Source: Alcaligenaceae bacterium
GTDB lineage: Bacteria; Pseudomonadota; Gammaproteobacteria; Burkholderiales; Burkholderiaceae_B
Assembly (NCBI GenBank): GCA_013416455.1
Contig: JACCES010000017.1
Coordinates: 43,881 to 107,880 of the forward strand
Direction: 5' to 3'
DNA length: 64,000 nt
Below, one piece after another: positions 1-8,285 of this stretch (its first letter is position 1; every line of letters begins with the position of its first letter). A program made the position numbers and the translations under genes. Under the pieces are notes generated by a model. The model did no database searches, was not told the DNA's origin, and saw only the letters and a program-made list of their open reading frames with translations.

Positions 1-594
1 ATCGACGTCTATTTTTCGCATCGCTACGATGCCGACGTGCCCGTCCAGGAAACCCTGCAAGCTTACGAGCGCCTGATCAAGGCCGGCAAGGTGCGCGCCA
101 TCGGGGCTTCGAATTTTTCCGCGGAGCAACTTGCCGCGGCCTTGACGGCGGCCAGGGAAGAGGGCCTGCCGCGCTATGAAGTGCTGCAGCCGGAATACAA
201 CCTCTACGACCGCGCCAGCTACGATGGTGCATTGCGCGACCTGGCCATGGCCGAGGGGCTGGGGGTGATCACCTATTACAGCCTGGCCAGCGGTTTTCTC
301 AGCGGCAAGTACCGCAGCGCCGCCGATCTGGACAAAAGCCCGCGCGGTGGCGGTATCAAGGCCTATCTCGACGAGCGGGGGCTGCGCATTCTGGCCGCTC
401 TCGACGAGCTTGCCGAGGCGCATGGCGCCGCTCAGGCCGAAATCGCGCTGGCCTGGCTGATTGCCCGCGAAGGCGTCACCGCTCCGATTGCCAGCGCCAC
501 CCGCCTGGATCAGCTCGAAAGCCTGATCCGGTCGACTCAACTTTCACTTTCCGGCGCCGACATCGCCCGGCTCGATCAAGCCAGCGCCGTCTGA
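1..594 (+). CDS. Aldo/keto reductase, C-terminal part (5' end outside window)
   Basis: The reading frame is open from base 1 and encodes about 197 residues before the stop at 592-594. It begins inside the family strand IDVYFSHRYD, so the N-terminal part of the (beta/alpha)8 barrel, with the catalytic Asp and Tyr, lies upstream of the window. Visible family segments are GKVRAIGASNFS near residues 31-42 and the late NADPH-contact region AREGVTAPIASATR. Known members reduce aldehydes and ketones with NADPH in the cytoplasm; the substrate here cannot be told. An SDR gene follows 20 bp downstream on the same strand and may be co-transcribed. The call is firm at family level only. A GTG at 37 is inside the frame and is not taken as the start. 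Confidence 0.85.
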   Translation: MDVYFSHRYDADVPVQETLQAYERLIKAGKVRAIGASNFSAEQLAAALTAAREEGLPRYEVLQPEYNLYDRASYDGALRDLAMAEGLGVITYYSLASGFLSGKYRSAADLDKSPRGGGIKAYLDERGLRILAALDELAEAHGAAQAEIALAWLIAREGVTAPIASATRLDQLESLIRSTQLSLSGADIARLDQASAV

Positions 595-614
595 ATCCGG
601 GACAAGGACCCATC

Positions 615-1409
615 ATGAAAATCGATTTTGAAGGAAAAACCGCGATCATCACCGGCTCCACTTCCGGTATCGGGCTGGCCATCGCCCAAGGGCTGGCGGG
701 CGCGGGCGCGCGGGTCGTCATCACCGGGCGGACCCAGGCGGCGGTGGACAAGGCGGTGGCCGCCGTCAATGCCGGCGGCGTCAGCCACGAAGCAGCCGGG
801 GTGGCCGCCGATCTCGCCACGGCGGAGGGAGCGCGGAAGCTGATCGGCGCGCACCCGGAGGCCGATATCCTGGTGAACAACCTGGGCATCTACGAGGCCA
901 AGCCCTTGCTGGAACTGGACGATGCGGACTGGGAAAAGATATTCCAGGTCAATGTCATCAGCGCGGCGCGCCTTTCCAACCACTATGCCAAAGGCATGAA
1001 GCAGCGGGGCTGGGGCCGCCTGGTGTTCACTTCCAGCGAATCGGCCATCAACATCCCCGTCGAAATGGTGCACTATGGGGTCAGCAAGGCGGCGATGCAG
1101 GCCCTGGCGCGCGGCTATGCCAAGGACCTGGCGGCCACCGGCGTGACGGCCAATGCCATACTGCCCGGCCCCACCGCCACGGACAACGTCCAGGACTTTC
1201 TTGCGCCGATGGCGGCCGAGCGCGGCATCAGCGTCGATGAGATGGCCTCCCGTTTCGTCCAGGAAAAGCGTTCGTCGTCGTTGCTGCGGCGTTTTGCCAG
1301 GCCACAGGAAGTGGCCAACATGGTCGTCTACGTCGCGTCGGAACAGGCCAGCGCCACCACCGGCGCGGCCTTGCGCGTGGAAGGCGGCATCGTCGAAACG
1401 CCGTTCTGA
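615..1409 (+). CDS. SDR family NAD(P)-dependent oxidoreductase
   Basis: This 264-residue protein has a complete classical short-chain dehydrogenase layout: the TGSTSGIG cofactor loop at residues 13-20, NNLG at 88-91, a catalytic serine around 140-141, and the catalytic YGVSK at 154-158. Length fits the classical SDR class (about 250-270). Such enzymes oxidise or reduce alcohol/carbonyl groups with NAD(P)(H) in the cytoplasm. The residues after the first strand (TGRTQ, with an Arg) suggest a preference for NADP(H), which is inference. The ATG at 615 follows the aldo/keto reductase stop by 20 bp with a GGAC-like spacer, so the two reductases probably form one transcription unit. Substrate is unknown. 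Confidence 0.9.
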   Translation: MKIDFEGKTAIITGSTSGIGLAIAQGLAGAGARVVITGRTQAAVDKAVAAVNAGGVSHEAAGVAADLATAEGARKLIGAHPEADILVNNLGIYEAKPLLELDDADWEKIFQVNVISAARLSNHYAKGMKQRGWGRLVFTSSESAINIPVEMVHYGVSKAAMQALARGYAKDLAATGVTANAILPGPTATDNVQDFLAPMAAERGISVDEMASRFVQEKRSSSLLRRFARPQEVANMVVYVASEQASATTGAALRVEGGIVETPF

Positions 1410-1434
1410 TTTACCGCGTCCGATCGCCCCGCGA

Positions 1435-1471
1435 GGCGCCCCCGCCGCATATGTCCGGCGCGGGCGCCTTT
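1435..1471 (+). terminator. Hairpin after the SDR gene, possible terminator
   Basis: A 13-bp stem with one mismatch (1435-1447 with 1456-1468) and an 8-base loop stands 25 bp after the SDR stop codon and is followed by only three T residues. It could end the reductase transcript, although the short T-run makes it a weak intrinsic terminator. Confidence 0.45.
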
Positions 1472-1571
1472 CGCATTGGCCTTCCTTTGAGCGGCTGGGG
1501 TGTTACGGCACGCCGCTTGCATGGCGGCTTGCGCCGCAGGCGCCCGATTCCAACGCCAAGGAGGTATCCCG

Positions 1572-2000
1572 ATGGCCGTCATTGTCGAACGCAGGTATTC
1601 CGAAGCGATTCATCCATTGCACGCCGTGCTGCTGGCCGGCGCCTTGTCGCTGTTTCTCGCAGCGGCCCTGAGCGACCTGGCCTATGCCCGCACTCATGAG
1701 ATCCAATGGACCAATTTCGCCGCCTGGCTGATTGCCGGCGGCCTGGTCTTCACCAGCATTGCCCTGATCTTTGTCATCGTCGATCTGTGCCGCGCACATC
1801 GGCGCGCACGCGGCATCGTCCTGTACGGGATATTGCTGCTGGCCATGTGGGTGGTGGCTTTCTTCAATGCCCTGATGCATGCCCGCGACGCCTGGGCGGC
1901 CATGCCCGACGGCCTGGTCATGTCGGTGGTCACCGTGGTGATCGCCTGCGTGGCGACATGGCTGGGGTTTCACGCAGCGCGCATCGGAGGCACGAGATGA
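1572..2000 (+). CDS. DUF2231-like small membrane protein
   Basis: A 142-residue protein with four hydrophobic segments, at roughly residues 15-38, 45-68, 80-100 and 112-135, consistent with the DUF2231 family of four-helix inner-membrane proteins. These often sit next to cytochromes or PQQ-type dehydrogenases; their function is not established. The ATG at 1572 was chosen because a strong AAGGAGG sequence lies just upstream; the frame opens earlier but without a better signal. The stop overlaps the start of the next gene in ATGA, so the two are translationally coupled, and the pairing with a PQQ-like dehydrogenase suggests a role in periplasmic oxidation. Confidence 0.75.
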   Translation: MAVIVERRYSEAIHPLHAVLLAGALSLFLAAALSDLAYARTHEIQWTNFAAWLIAGGLVFTSIALIFVIVDLCRAHRRARGIVLYGILLLAMWVVAFFNALMHARDAWAAMPDGLVMSVVTVVIACVATWLGFHAARIGGTR

Positions 2001-3319
2001 AACACTCCCACCTGTTCACCCTGGCTTCACTGACCGTGCTGCTGGCCGCCTGCGGCGCGGAGCCCCAGCCTCTGCAGTACGGCGCCAACCCCGACCTGCC
2101 GGAGCCGAAGCGCGGGCTGCTGCCCAATATGACCGTTGCCAAGCCGGCGGAATGGGGAGACCGGCAGCCCACCGTGCCGGAAGGCTATGTCATCAGCGCC
2201 ATTGCCACCGATCTGAAGATCCCGCGCCAGACGCTGGTGCTGCCCAACGGGGACATCCTGGTGGCTGAAGGGCGGGGCGGCAACGCGCCCGCTCTGAAGC
2301 CCAAGGACGTGATAGCGGACATCATCAAGGCCAGGGGCACCAGTCCGGTGGAAGGCGGCGATCGCCTCACCCTGCTGCGCGACGCCGATGGCGACGGCGT
2401 CTATGAGCTGGCAACGGTCTTTGCCGACGACCTCAATGCCCCTTACGGGCTGGCGATGATCGGTGACACCATCTACGTCGCCAATCAGGACGAGCTGGTC
2501 AAGTTCGAATACGAGGAAGGACAGACCCAGGCCGGCGGGCCGCCGGAAACCGTCACTGAACTGCCTTCCGCCATCAATCATCACTGGACCAAGGCGCTGA
2601 CCGCCAGTGCGGATGGCCGCTATCTGTATGTCGGCATCGGTTCGAACAGCAATATCACCGAGCGCGGCATGACCGCGGAAGTGGATCGCGCCGTGGTGTG
2701 GCAGGTGGATGCCGAGACGGGGGCGCACAAAACATACGCCACCGGCCTGCGCAATCCGACCGCGCTGGCCATCCAGCCCGGAAGCGGCGAACTGTGGGCG
2801 GTGGTGAACGAGCGCGACGAGATCGGCCCCGACCTGGTTCCCGATTACCTGACTTTCGTGCAGGAAGGCGGCTTCTATGGCTGGCCCTACAGCTATTGGG
2901 GCCAGCACGTGGATGATCGCGTCCGGCCGCAGGACCCAGACAAGGTCGCTGCGGCGATCACGCCGGATTATGCGCTGGGTTCGCATGTCGCGGCGTTGGG
3001 CGTGGCTTTCTCGGACGGCGCGATGGGCGGGGAGTTTTCCGACGGTGTGTTCGTCGGCAAGCATGGCAGCTGGAACCGTGCCGAACCCGTGGGATACAAG
3101 GTGGTGTTCGTGCCATTCAGCGATGGCCGGCCATCCGGACCGCCGGTGGATTTCGTGGCCGGCTTCCGTGACGAGGACGGCACGACCCGTGGCCGCCCAG
3201 TCGGTGTGACCGTCGATCCGCGCGGTGCGCTCATCGTGGCGGACGACCTGTCGAACACGGTCTGGCGGGTGACGCGGGCGGAGGGCGGCCAGGCCCGGGC
3301 GCCATCGCCGCCCGGCTAG
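1997..3319 (+). CDS. Sorbosone/glucose-dehydrogenase-like lipoprotein (PQQ-type beta-propeller)
   Basis: A 440-residue protein with an N-terminal lipoprotein signal (hydrophobic stretch ending LLAAC, lipid-modified Cys near residue 16). The body has features of the soluble aldose/sorbosone dehydrogenase beta-propeller family: LPNGDILVAEGRGG near residue 85, the GLRNPTALAIQP repeat, GGFYGWPYSYWG, GVFVGKHGSWNR and a final GALIVADDLSNTVWRV. Family members use PQQ to oxidise sugars or aldehydes in the periplasm and pass electrons to the respiratory chain; lipidation would anchor this one to a membrane. The start ATG overlaps the stop of the preceding DUF2231 gene. Whether it binds PQQ cannot be seen, and no pqq biosynthesis gene is in the window. 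Confidence 0.85.
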   Translation: MKHSHLFTLASLTVLLAACGAEPQPLQYGANPDLPEPKRGLLPNMTVAKPAEWGDRQPTVPEGYVISAIATDLKIPRQTLVLPNGDILVAEGRGGNAPALKPKDVIADIIKARGTSPVEGGDRLTLLRDADGDGVYELATVFADDLNAPYGLAMIGDTIYVANQDELVKFEYEEGQTQAGGPPETVTELPSAINHHWTKALTASADGRYLYVGIGSNSNITERGMTAEVDRAVVWQVDAETGAHKTYATGLRNPTALAIQPGSGELWAVVNERDEIGPDLVPDYLTFVQEGGFYGWPYSYWGQHVDDRVRPQDPDKVAAAITPDYALGSHVAALGVAFSDGAMGGEFSDGVFVGKHGSWNRAEPVGYKVVFVPFSDGRPSGPPVDFVAGFRDEDGTTRGRPVGVTVDPRGALIVADDLSNTVWRVTRAEGGQARAPSPPG

Positions 3320-3492
3320 CCGTTGTATTCACGCCCCTGCCGTGGGGGCGCATGCCTTTTCGCCGGGAATCGCCGCCACCGTGGGGCGTGGCGCTGCTAC
3401 CATATTGCCGGGGCGCGATGGAATGCCCTGGAAGATCCGGATGCAGCCCGTCTTTCCTGCCAAAGCCCGGGCGTTGCATATGAACATGAACC

Positions 3493-3519
3493 GGCCGGCC
3501 GTCCGTTGGATGGCCGGCC
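3493..3519. other. Strong hairpin upstream of the GST gene
   Basis: A 12-bp stem (3493-3504 with 3508-3519, one mismatch) and a 3-base loop, built on GGCCGGCC, ends 18 bp before the GST start codon. It has no T-run, so it is not an obvious intrinsic terminator. The rest of the 218-bp gap from 3320 to 3537 shows no other supported feature. Confidence 0.4.
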
Positions 3520-3537
3520 CGCCGCCGATATCCGACC

Positions 3538-4188
3538 ATGACCCAGCCTTCACAATCGTCCGTTTCAAATGCGCAGCCATTGCGGCTGCGCACTTCCCCC
3601 GCTTCGCCGTTCGGCCGCAAGGTCCGCATGTCCGCCGCGGCCATCGGCCTGGCTGATCGACTGAAGATCGAGCCGGCCGATACCGCCGATCCTCAGGACA
3701 GCCTGCGCCAGCAGAATCCCCTGGGGAAGATTCCGGTTTTGCTGCTCGATGATGGGCGGGCGCTGTACGACTCCAGAGTGATCGTGGAATTCCTGAACGA
3801 TCAGGACGGCCGCTCCATCCTGATTCCATCGGGGGAAGGCCGCTACGCGGCCCTGATCCAGCAAGTGCTGGCCGATGGCATCCTGGATGCCGCCATTCTG
3901 CAGGTGTACGAAGGCCGCTACCGCCCCGAACACAAGCATGAGCAGAGCTGGCTTGATTACCAGCGGGGCAAGGTGGACCGGGCCTTGGAGGCTTTCGGCA
4001 AGCAATTGCCGGCCCCCGGCGAGGGCGGCCCCCATATCGGTGAAATCGCCCTGGCGGCCGCGCTGGGCTACCTGGATTTCCGCTTTCAGGGCTACTGGCG
4101 CGACGCCCATCCCGGCCTGGTCGAATGGCTGGATGCCTTCGGGCAGCGCTTCCCCGCCTACGAGGCAACGGCGCCGGACGCCAAATGA
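3538..4188 (+). CDS. Glutathione S-transferase family protein
   Basis: A 216-residue protein with the two-domain GST layout. The thioredoxin-like N-terminal domain includes SPASPFGRKVRM (candidate catalytic Ser/Cys-position residue near 21-25), the cis-proline segment GKIPVLLLDDG near residues 63-73, and the glutathione-contact DSRVIVEFL. An all-alpha C-terminal domain follows. These cytoplasmic enzymes conjugate or reduce electrophiles with glutathione; the substrate is unknown. The gene stands alone and ends in a perfect 17-bp hairpin. The ATG at 3538 is used; there is no strong Shine-Dalgarno sequence because the space upstream is taken by a hairpin. Confidence 0.85.
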   Translation: MTQPSQSSVSNAQPLRLRTSPASPFGRKVRMSAAAIGLADRLKIEPADTADPQDSLRQQNPLGKIPVLLLDDGRALYDSRVIVEFLNDQDGRSILIPSGEGRYAALIQQVLADGILDAAILQVYEGRYRPEHKHEQSWLDYQRGKVDRALEAFGKQLPAPGEGGPHIGEIALAAALGYLDFRFQGYWRDAHPGLVEWLDAFGQRFPAYEATAPDAK

Positions 4189-4225
4189 GTGAAGAACGCC
4201 GGCCCGCTGGGCCGGCGTTCTTCAC
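4189..4225 (+). terminator. Perfect 17-bp stem-loop after the GST gene
   Basis: A perfect 17-bp inverted repeat with a 3-base loop starts at the base after the GST stop. It lies between convergent genes and could act in both directions, but no T-run follows on the plus strand. Confidence 0.6.
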
Positions 4226-4281
4226 CTCGCCGCTTGCGGGCGGCCACCATGCGGGCGCGCCTTCGGCGCCGCGGTGTCCTC

Positions 4282-4572
4282 TTACAGTTCTTCGAAATGC
4301 TCTACCATCGGCGGGCCGGCAAAGAAAGGCCCCACGATGGCGCGCCACTCGCCGAAAGCCGCGGACTCGCGGAAATCCTTGGTGTGGTTTTCCAGGGTTT
4401 CCCAGCGGACGACCAGCAGATAGCGTTCCGGTGTTTCGATGCAGCGCTTGACCTTGTAATCGATAAAGCCCCTGGCCTTGGCGATCACGGTGGTGGCGCC
4501 ACGCCGGATGGCTTCTTCAAAAGCTTCGCGCTGCCCGGGCACGATACGGATGTCGGCGACTTCATAAATCAT
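4282..4572 (-). CDS. Antibiotic biosynthesis monooxygenase (ABM)-domain protein
   Basis: A 96-residue protein covering exactly one dimeric alpha-beta barrel ABM domain. Recognisable parts are MIYEVADIRIVPGQREAFEEA at the N-terminus, the central FIDYKVKRCIETPERYLLVVRWE, and a C-terminal segment ending MVEHFEEL. Family members are small cofactor-free monooxygenases or quinol oxygenases, although many have no known substrate. Its start overlaps the stop of the upstream LysR gene in ATGA, so both are probably read from one message. That makes the LysR protein the likely regulator. Confidence 0.8.
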   Translation of the reverse strand: MIYEVADIRIVPGQREAFEEAIRRGATTVIAKARGFIDYKVKRCIETPERYLLVVRWETLENHTKDFRESAAFGEWRAIVGPFFAGPPMVEHFEEL

Positions 4573-5513
4573 GAAGCGGGTCCTCCTTCAGGGTTGGTTG
4601 GGTGTTGGAATTCATCGGGCAGTGTATCGGCAAACGCCCGGGCCAGGTAGTCGATCATGACCCGCAGCTTGGCGGGCGGGCGGCGGTCGGCGGGATACAG
4701 CGCATGGATGCCGCCCAGCCCGACCGTCGGCTTGTCCAGCGGCAGCTCGACCAGTTCGCCCCGGTCCAGTGCTTCGCGGACGATGAAATCCGGTTGATAA
4801 ATGATGCCTTGCCCCTTCAGCGATGCGGCCAGGAGGGCGTCCCCGTTATTGGCGAGCAGGTTGCCGCTGACCGGCACACGGAATTCCCCGCGGACGCCGA
4901 AGGCCCATTTCTTGTCATCCTGCCTGGACGACAGCGTATAGCTCAGGCAATTGTGCTGGGCCAGCTCGGCGACCCGGCGGGGTATGCCGCGGCGGTCCAG
5001 GTAGGCGGGGGCGGCGCAGACCCGCATGACGCTGTCGCCCAGGCGCCGGGCCTGCAGGGGGCTGTCGGCCAGCCGGCCGATGCGGATGGCCAGATGCCAG
5101 TTGCCGGAAATGAGATCGAGGGTGGCGTCGCTCAGGCCGAGTTCCACCGTGACTTCGGGGTACTGGCGGCTGAACGCCGGGATCAGCGGCGCGACGAAGC
5201 GGCTGCCGAAGGAAAGCGGCACATTCATGCGCAGCAGCCCGCTGGCCTTGATGCGCTGGGATGCCGCGGCGGCCTCGGCTTCGTCGATATCTGCCAATAT
5301 GCGCAGGCAGGCTTCCAGATAGTTGGCGCCGGTTTCGGTCAGGCTCAGGCGGCGGGTGCTGCGATGGAACAGTTTCACGCCCAGGCGGGCTTCCAGCGCG
5401 TTGACGTGTTTGGTCGCCATCGCGGGCGACATGCCCAGATGGCGTGCCGCCGCCGACAGGCTGCCGGCGCTCGCGGCCCGGGCGAAGACTCTCATGCTGG
5501 TGACACGGTCCAC
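4569..5513 (-). CDS. LysR-family transcriptional regulator
   Basis: About 314 residues with a winged helix-turn-helix at the N-terminus (AASAGSLSAAARHLGMSP, then LEARLGVKLFHRSTRRLSLT) and a periplasmic-binding-protein-like effector domain from about residue 90. The GTG at 5513 was chosen because an AGGA sequence lies a few bases upstream and the resulting length fits the family; an ATG 60 bp further out would add an unusual tail. The gene is divergent from a DODA-type dioxygenase and co-transcribed with an ABM monooxygenase. It probably acts on an inverted repeat in the shared intergenic region (5577-5594). The effector is unknown. Confidence 0.88.
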   Translation of the reverse strand: MDRVTSMRVFARAASAGSLSAAARHLGMSPAMATKHVNALEARLGVKLFHRSTRRLSLTETGANYLEACLRILADIDEAEAAAASQRIKASGLLRMNVPLSFGSRFVAPLIPAFSRQYPEVTVELGLSDATLDLISGNWHLAIRIGRLADSPLQARRLGDSVMRVCAAPAYLDRRGIPRRVAELAQHNCLSYTLSSRQDDKKWAFGVRGEFRVPVSGNLLANNGDALLAASLKGQGIIYQPDFIVREALDRGELVELPLDKPTVGLGGIHALYPADRRPPAKLRVMIDYLARAFADTLPDEFQHPTNPEGGPAS

Positions 5514-5576
5514 TTCAGTTCCTACTGATAGTATTAACTGTTGGTGAATTCTACTCTGTTCTCCATTTTTCATGAT

Positions 5577-5594
5577 TGATTCATACTTGAATCA
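5577..5594. promoter_or_regulatory. Inverted repeat between LysR and dioxygenase genes, candidate LysR site
   Basis: The sequence TGATTCA-TACT-TGAATCA is a perfect 7-bp inverted repeat in the 104-bp gap between the divergent LysR and dioxygenase genes. It is the expected location for autoregulation plus activation of the divergent gene. Binding is inference. Confidence 0.55.
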
Positions 5595-5617
5595 TGATTG
5601 TTTCAGGAGCGGACACA

Positions 5618-6451
5618 ATGACTCGCAACGATTCCACACCTTCGGCCGGAACGGCGCGCATGCCGGTGCTGTACGTCCCCCACGGCGCGGGGCCCTGTTT
5701 CTTCATGGACTGGAATCCGGCCGACACCTGGCATGGGCTGGCGGATTTCCTGAAGGGCGTGGCGGGCACCCTGCCCAGCCGTCCCAAGGCCATCGTCCTG
5801 GTTTCGGGGCATTGGCTGGAGCCGCGGTTCAGCGTCACAGGCGGGGCCCGTCCCGAACTCATTTTCGACTATTACGGGTTTCCCCCGCATACCTACGAAC
5901 TGACCTATCCGGCGCCGGGCGATCCAGGGCTTGCGCAGCGGGTGGCGGCATTGTTGGACGCCGGTGGGGCGCCCGCTCGCGTCGATGGCGAACGCGGCTT
6001 CGATCATGGTGTGTTCATTCCCTTGAAGCTGATGTTCCCCGAGGCGGACATTCCTGTGATCCAGCTCTCCTTGCGCCGCGACATGGACCCTCTTGCCCAC
6101 CTGGAGGCGGGCCGGGCGCTTGCGCCGCTGCGCGATGAAGGCGTGCTCATCGTCGGCAGCGGCATGAGTTTCCACAACATGCGCGGCTATGGTGATACAA
6201 GGTATACACCTATTTCGGCCGATTTCGATAAATGGCTGACGGCGGCGGCCGGGAGCGGGCAGGCACAGCGCGATGCCCTGCTCGAAGACTGGACCCGGGC
6301 GCCCCATGCGCGCCAGTGCCACCCTCCCGGCGGAGAGGAACACCTGATTCCGCTGCTGGTCGCGGCGGGCGCGGCGGCGGACTCCACGGGCCGCAAGGTC
6401 TACTCGGAAAAGCTCATGGAAACGACGATCTCGGCTTACCGTTTCGGCTGA
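5618..6451 (+). CDS. DODA-type (LigB-like) extradiol ring-cleavage dioxygenase
   Basis: A 277-residue protein of the class III extradiol dioxygenase family, similar in layout to bacterial 4,5-DOPA dioxygenase (YgiD). Candidate metal-binding histidines are His22 in LYVPHGAGP, the VLVSGHWLEP histidine near residue 71, the FDHGVFIP histidine and the late SGMSFHNM histidine. The enzyme would cleave a catechol-type ring using Zn or Fe in the cytoplasm. The ATG at 5618 has AGGAG eight bases upstream and is preferred over an ATG at 5594 that lies in the inverted repeat. Its divergent LysR neighbour is the likely controller. The substrate cannot be read from sequence. Confidence 0.85.
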   Translation: MTRNDSTPSAGTARMPVLYVPHGAGPCFFMDWNPADTWHGLADFLKGVAGTLPSRPKAIVLVSGHWLEPRFSVTGGARPELIFDYYGFPPHTYELTYPAPGDPGLAQRVAALLDAGGAPARVDGERGFDHGVFIPLKLMFPEADIPVIQLSLRRDMDPLAHLEAGRALAPLRDEGVLIVGSGMSFHNMRGYGDTRYTPISADFDKWLTAAAGSGQAQRDALLEDWTRAPHARQCHPPGGEEHLIPLLVAAGAAADSTGRKVYSEKLMETTISAYRFG

Positions 6452-6623
6452 TCGGGGTCGCCCCATATGAGTCGGACCAACTATATTGGCGCCGGAGGAC
6501 ATCATGCTCAAGGCGGGGCGGGCGGTGGAAATCCGTGAAAAGGCTTGCGCTTGGCGGCGGAGTCATCCGGCGGCAATGATAGTGAACGACGATGCTTTGT
6601 TTTCACACAGGAGAATGAAACCC

Positions 6624-7145
6624 ATGATCCACGATTCCAAAGAGCGCTACGGCGGCATTTCCCGGATTTTCCATTGGGGCATGGCCCTGTTGATCGGCTG
6701 GCAGCTGCTGAAATTCTTCGACCGCATCGCGGACGGCGAGCACTGGGTCGGGCAGACACTGGTGCCATGGCATGTTTCCATCGGTTCGCTGCTGCTGCTG
6801 TTGGTGGTGCTGCGCATCATCTGGGCCGCCAGGCAGAGGAACGATCGGCCGCCGCAGAATCCCGCCACGGCCAGGCTGGTCGCCATCGGCCATTTCCTGC
6901 TGTATGCGGGTATGGTCCTGATGCCCGTCACCGGCGTCATGACCATGCTGGGCAATGGCTATGGCTGGACGCCCTTCGGTGTACAGCTCGCCGCGCGTGG
7001 CGACGGGATCCCCTGGATGGCCAGCCTGGGTTCATTGCATTCGCCGATAGCCTGGCTGCTGCTCATCATGATCGTCGGCCATGTCTGTATCGCCCTGGCG
7101 CACCACTTCGTCAAGAAGGACGGCGTATTGCGGCGCATGGTCTGA
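6624..7145 (+). CDS. Cytochrome b561 family protein
   Basis: A 173-residue four-helix membrane cytochrome. The transmembrane segments carry histidines in the positions used as haem ligands in bacterial b561: ISRIFHWGM, LVPWHVSIG, AIGHFLLYAG and MIVGHVCIALAHH. Such proteins move electrons between ubiquinol and periplasmic or membrane acceptors; superoxide oxidase CybB is the characterised example. The ATG at 6624 has AGGAG about ten bases upstream; an ATG at 6615 sits too close to that signal. The 172-bp gap before it shows no other supported gene. The gene faces a convergent LysR gene across a terminator. Confidence 0.87.
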   Translation: MIHDSKERYGGISRIFHWGMALLIGWQLLKFFDRIADGEHWVGQTLVPWHVSIGSLLLLLVVLRIIWAARQRNDRPPQNPATARLVAIGHFLLYAGMVLMPVTGVMTMLGNGYGWTPFGVQLAARGDGIPWMASLGSLHSPIAWLLLIMIVGHVCIALAHHFVKKDGVLRRMV

Positions 7146-7180
7146 TCGGTTTTCCTTTCTCCCGCCGGGGCCGCCGCAGG

Positions 7181-7206
7181 ATAAAAAAGCGCCCGCTCGG
7201 GGCGGG
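7181..7206 (-). terminator. Intrinsic terminator of the LysR gene
   Basis: Read on the minus strand, a CGCCC/GGGCG stem (7190-7204) is followed by six T residues. It lies 25 bp after the LysR stop and fits a Rho-independent terminator. Confidence 0.75.
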
Positions 7207-7231
7207 AAGCCGAAGGCGCGGCCTCTTCCTT

Positions 7232-8167
7232 TCAGTCCCCCAGCCAGCGGCCTTCGATCCAGATGCCGGAATCAATGGCCCGCCGCATTTCCCCGGTCAG
7301 CAGCTCGATGCTGCGGCGCACGTGCTGGCCGGTGGGCCGGTTGACCGGCAGGCCCAGCACGATGGCGCGATGGATGGGCGGGTCCGCCAGCGGGGCGCCC
7401 GACAGGCGGCCCATGCGCAGGTCGTCGGCCACGGCAATCGGCGGAAGAATGGTCAGCCCGTGCCCGCCCAGCACCAATGCGCGCTGGACGCTCAATGCAT
7501 TGGTCTCGGCCGAGACGCGCAGCGAGACCTGGGCGACCGCGCAAGCATGTTCCACCAGCGCCCGGATGCCGTGAGGGGCGCTGGGCAGGACCAGGGGGTG
7601 TTCCACCAGGCCGGCCAGCGGCACGGCCCGATCAGGCCGCAGCCCGGCGTCTTTCGGGCCGACGACCCATAATGGTTCCTCGACCAGCCGGCTCGTTTGT
7701 ATCGCCGCGGATCGTTCGGCACCGTACAGCAGGGCGGCATCCACTTCCCCTGATTCGAGCCAGCGCAGCAAGGTGCCCGCATAGCCGACGGTGAGGCGGA
7801 TCCGGATTCCGGGATAGGCGGCCGCCACCGCCGATATGAGTCCGCCCGAAATAATGTCGACCGTGCTGGGCAGCAAGCCCAGCGTTACAAGCCCGCTCAG
7901 GCCGGCGGCGGCGGTGGCCGTGATTTCCATGCGTGCGCGGTCCAGTTCCAGCATGGCGCGCCGGGCATGGCCCGCCAGCGCCTGCCCCGCCTTGGTCAGC
8001 ACCATGCCGTGGCGTTCGCGCTCGAACAGCGCCGTGCCGACGTCCTCTTCCAGCAGCCGTATCTGGCGTGAAACCGCCGGCTGCACCAGATGCAGGATTT
8101 CGGCGGCCCGTGTCACGTTGCCGGTTTCCGCCACGGTCAGGAAGGCGCGCAGGTGCTTGAAATCCAT
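7232..8167 (-). CDS. LysR-family transcriptional regulator (next to TPP decarboxylase)
   Basis: A 311-residue LysR protein starting directly with the helix-turn-helix domain (FLTVAETGNVTRAAEILHL, then PAVSRQIRLLEEDVG). It has the usual effector-binding domain, with a GLTILPPIAVADDLRMG-type C-terminal region resembling the Nac/Cbl group. It is divergent from the two-subunit TPP enzyme genes beginning at 8286, so it most likely controls them. It resembles the LysR protein at 9435-10379 in length, domain order and C-terminal motif, which suggests the two arose from one another or from a common ancestor. The ligand is unknown. Confidence 0.88.
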   Translation of the reverse strand: MDFKHLRAFLTVAETGNVTRAAEILHLVQPAVSRQIRLLEEDVGTALFERERHGMVLTKAGQALAGHARRAMLELDRARMEITATAAAGLSGLVTLGLLPSTVDIISGGLISAVAAAYPGIRIRLTVGYAGTLLRWLESGEVDAALLYGAERSAAIQTSRLVEEPLWVVGPKDAGLRPDRAVPLAGLVEHPLVLPSAPHGIRALVEHACAVAQVSLRVSAETNALSVQRALVLGGHGLTILPPIAVADDLRMGRLSGAPLADPPIHRAIVLGLPVNRPTGQHVRRSIELLTGEMRRAIDSGIWIEGRWLGD

Positions 8168-8285
8168 GCCGATGCTCCGGGATCGGGAATTCTGATCATG
8201 CTATGCCAAAATTCTATTTCTTATCAGGATGGATAACAATATATGATGAATGTCCCTGATCCATTCCCGGAATGTTCCCAAGGCA

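Noticed and set aside
2027..3064. 345-codon minus-strand frame opposite the sugar-dehydrogenase-like gene
   Set aside because: Shadow frame; composition is typical of antisense of high-GC coding DNA and it lacks a ribosome site.
6486..6623. N-terminal extension of cytochrome b561 from an upstream ATG
   Set aside because: The extra 46 residues are unlike the family and the ribosome site lies just before 6624.
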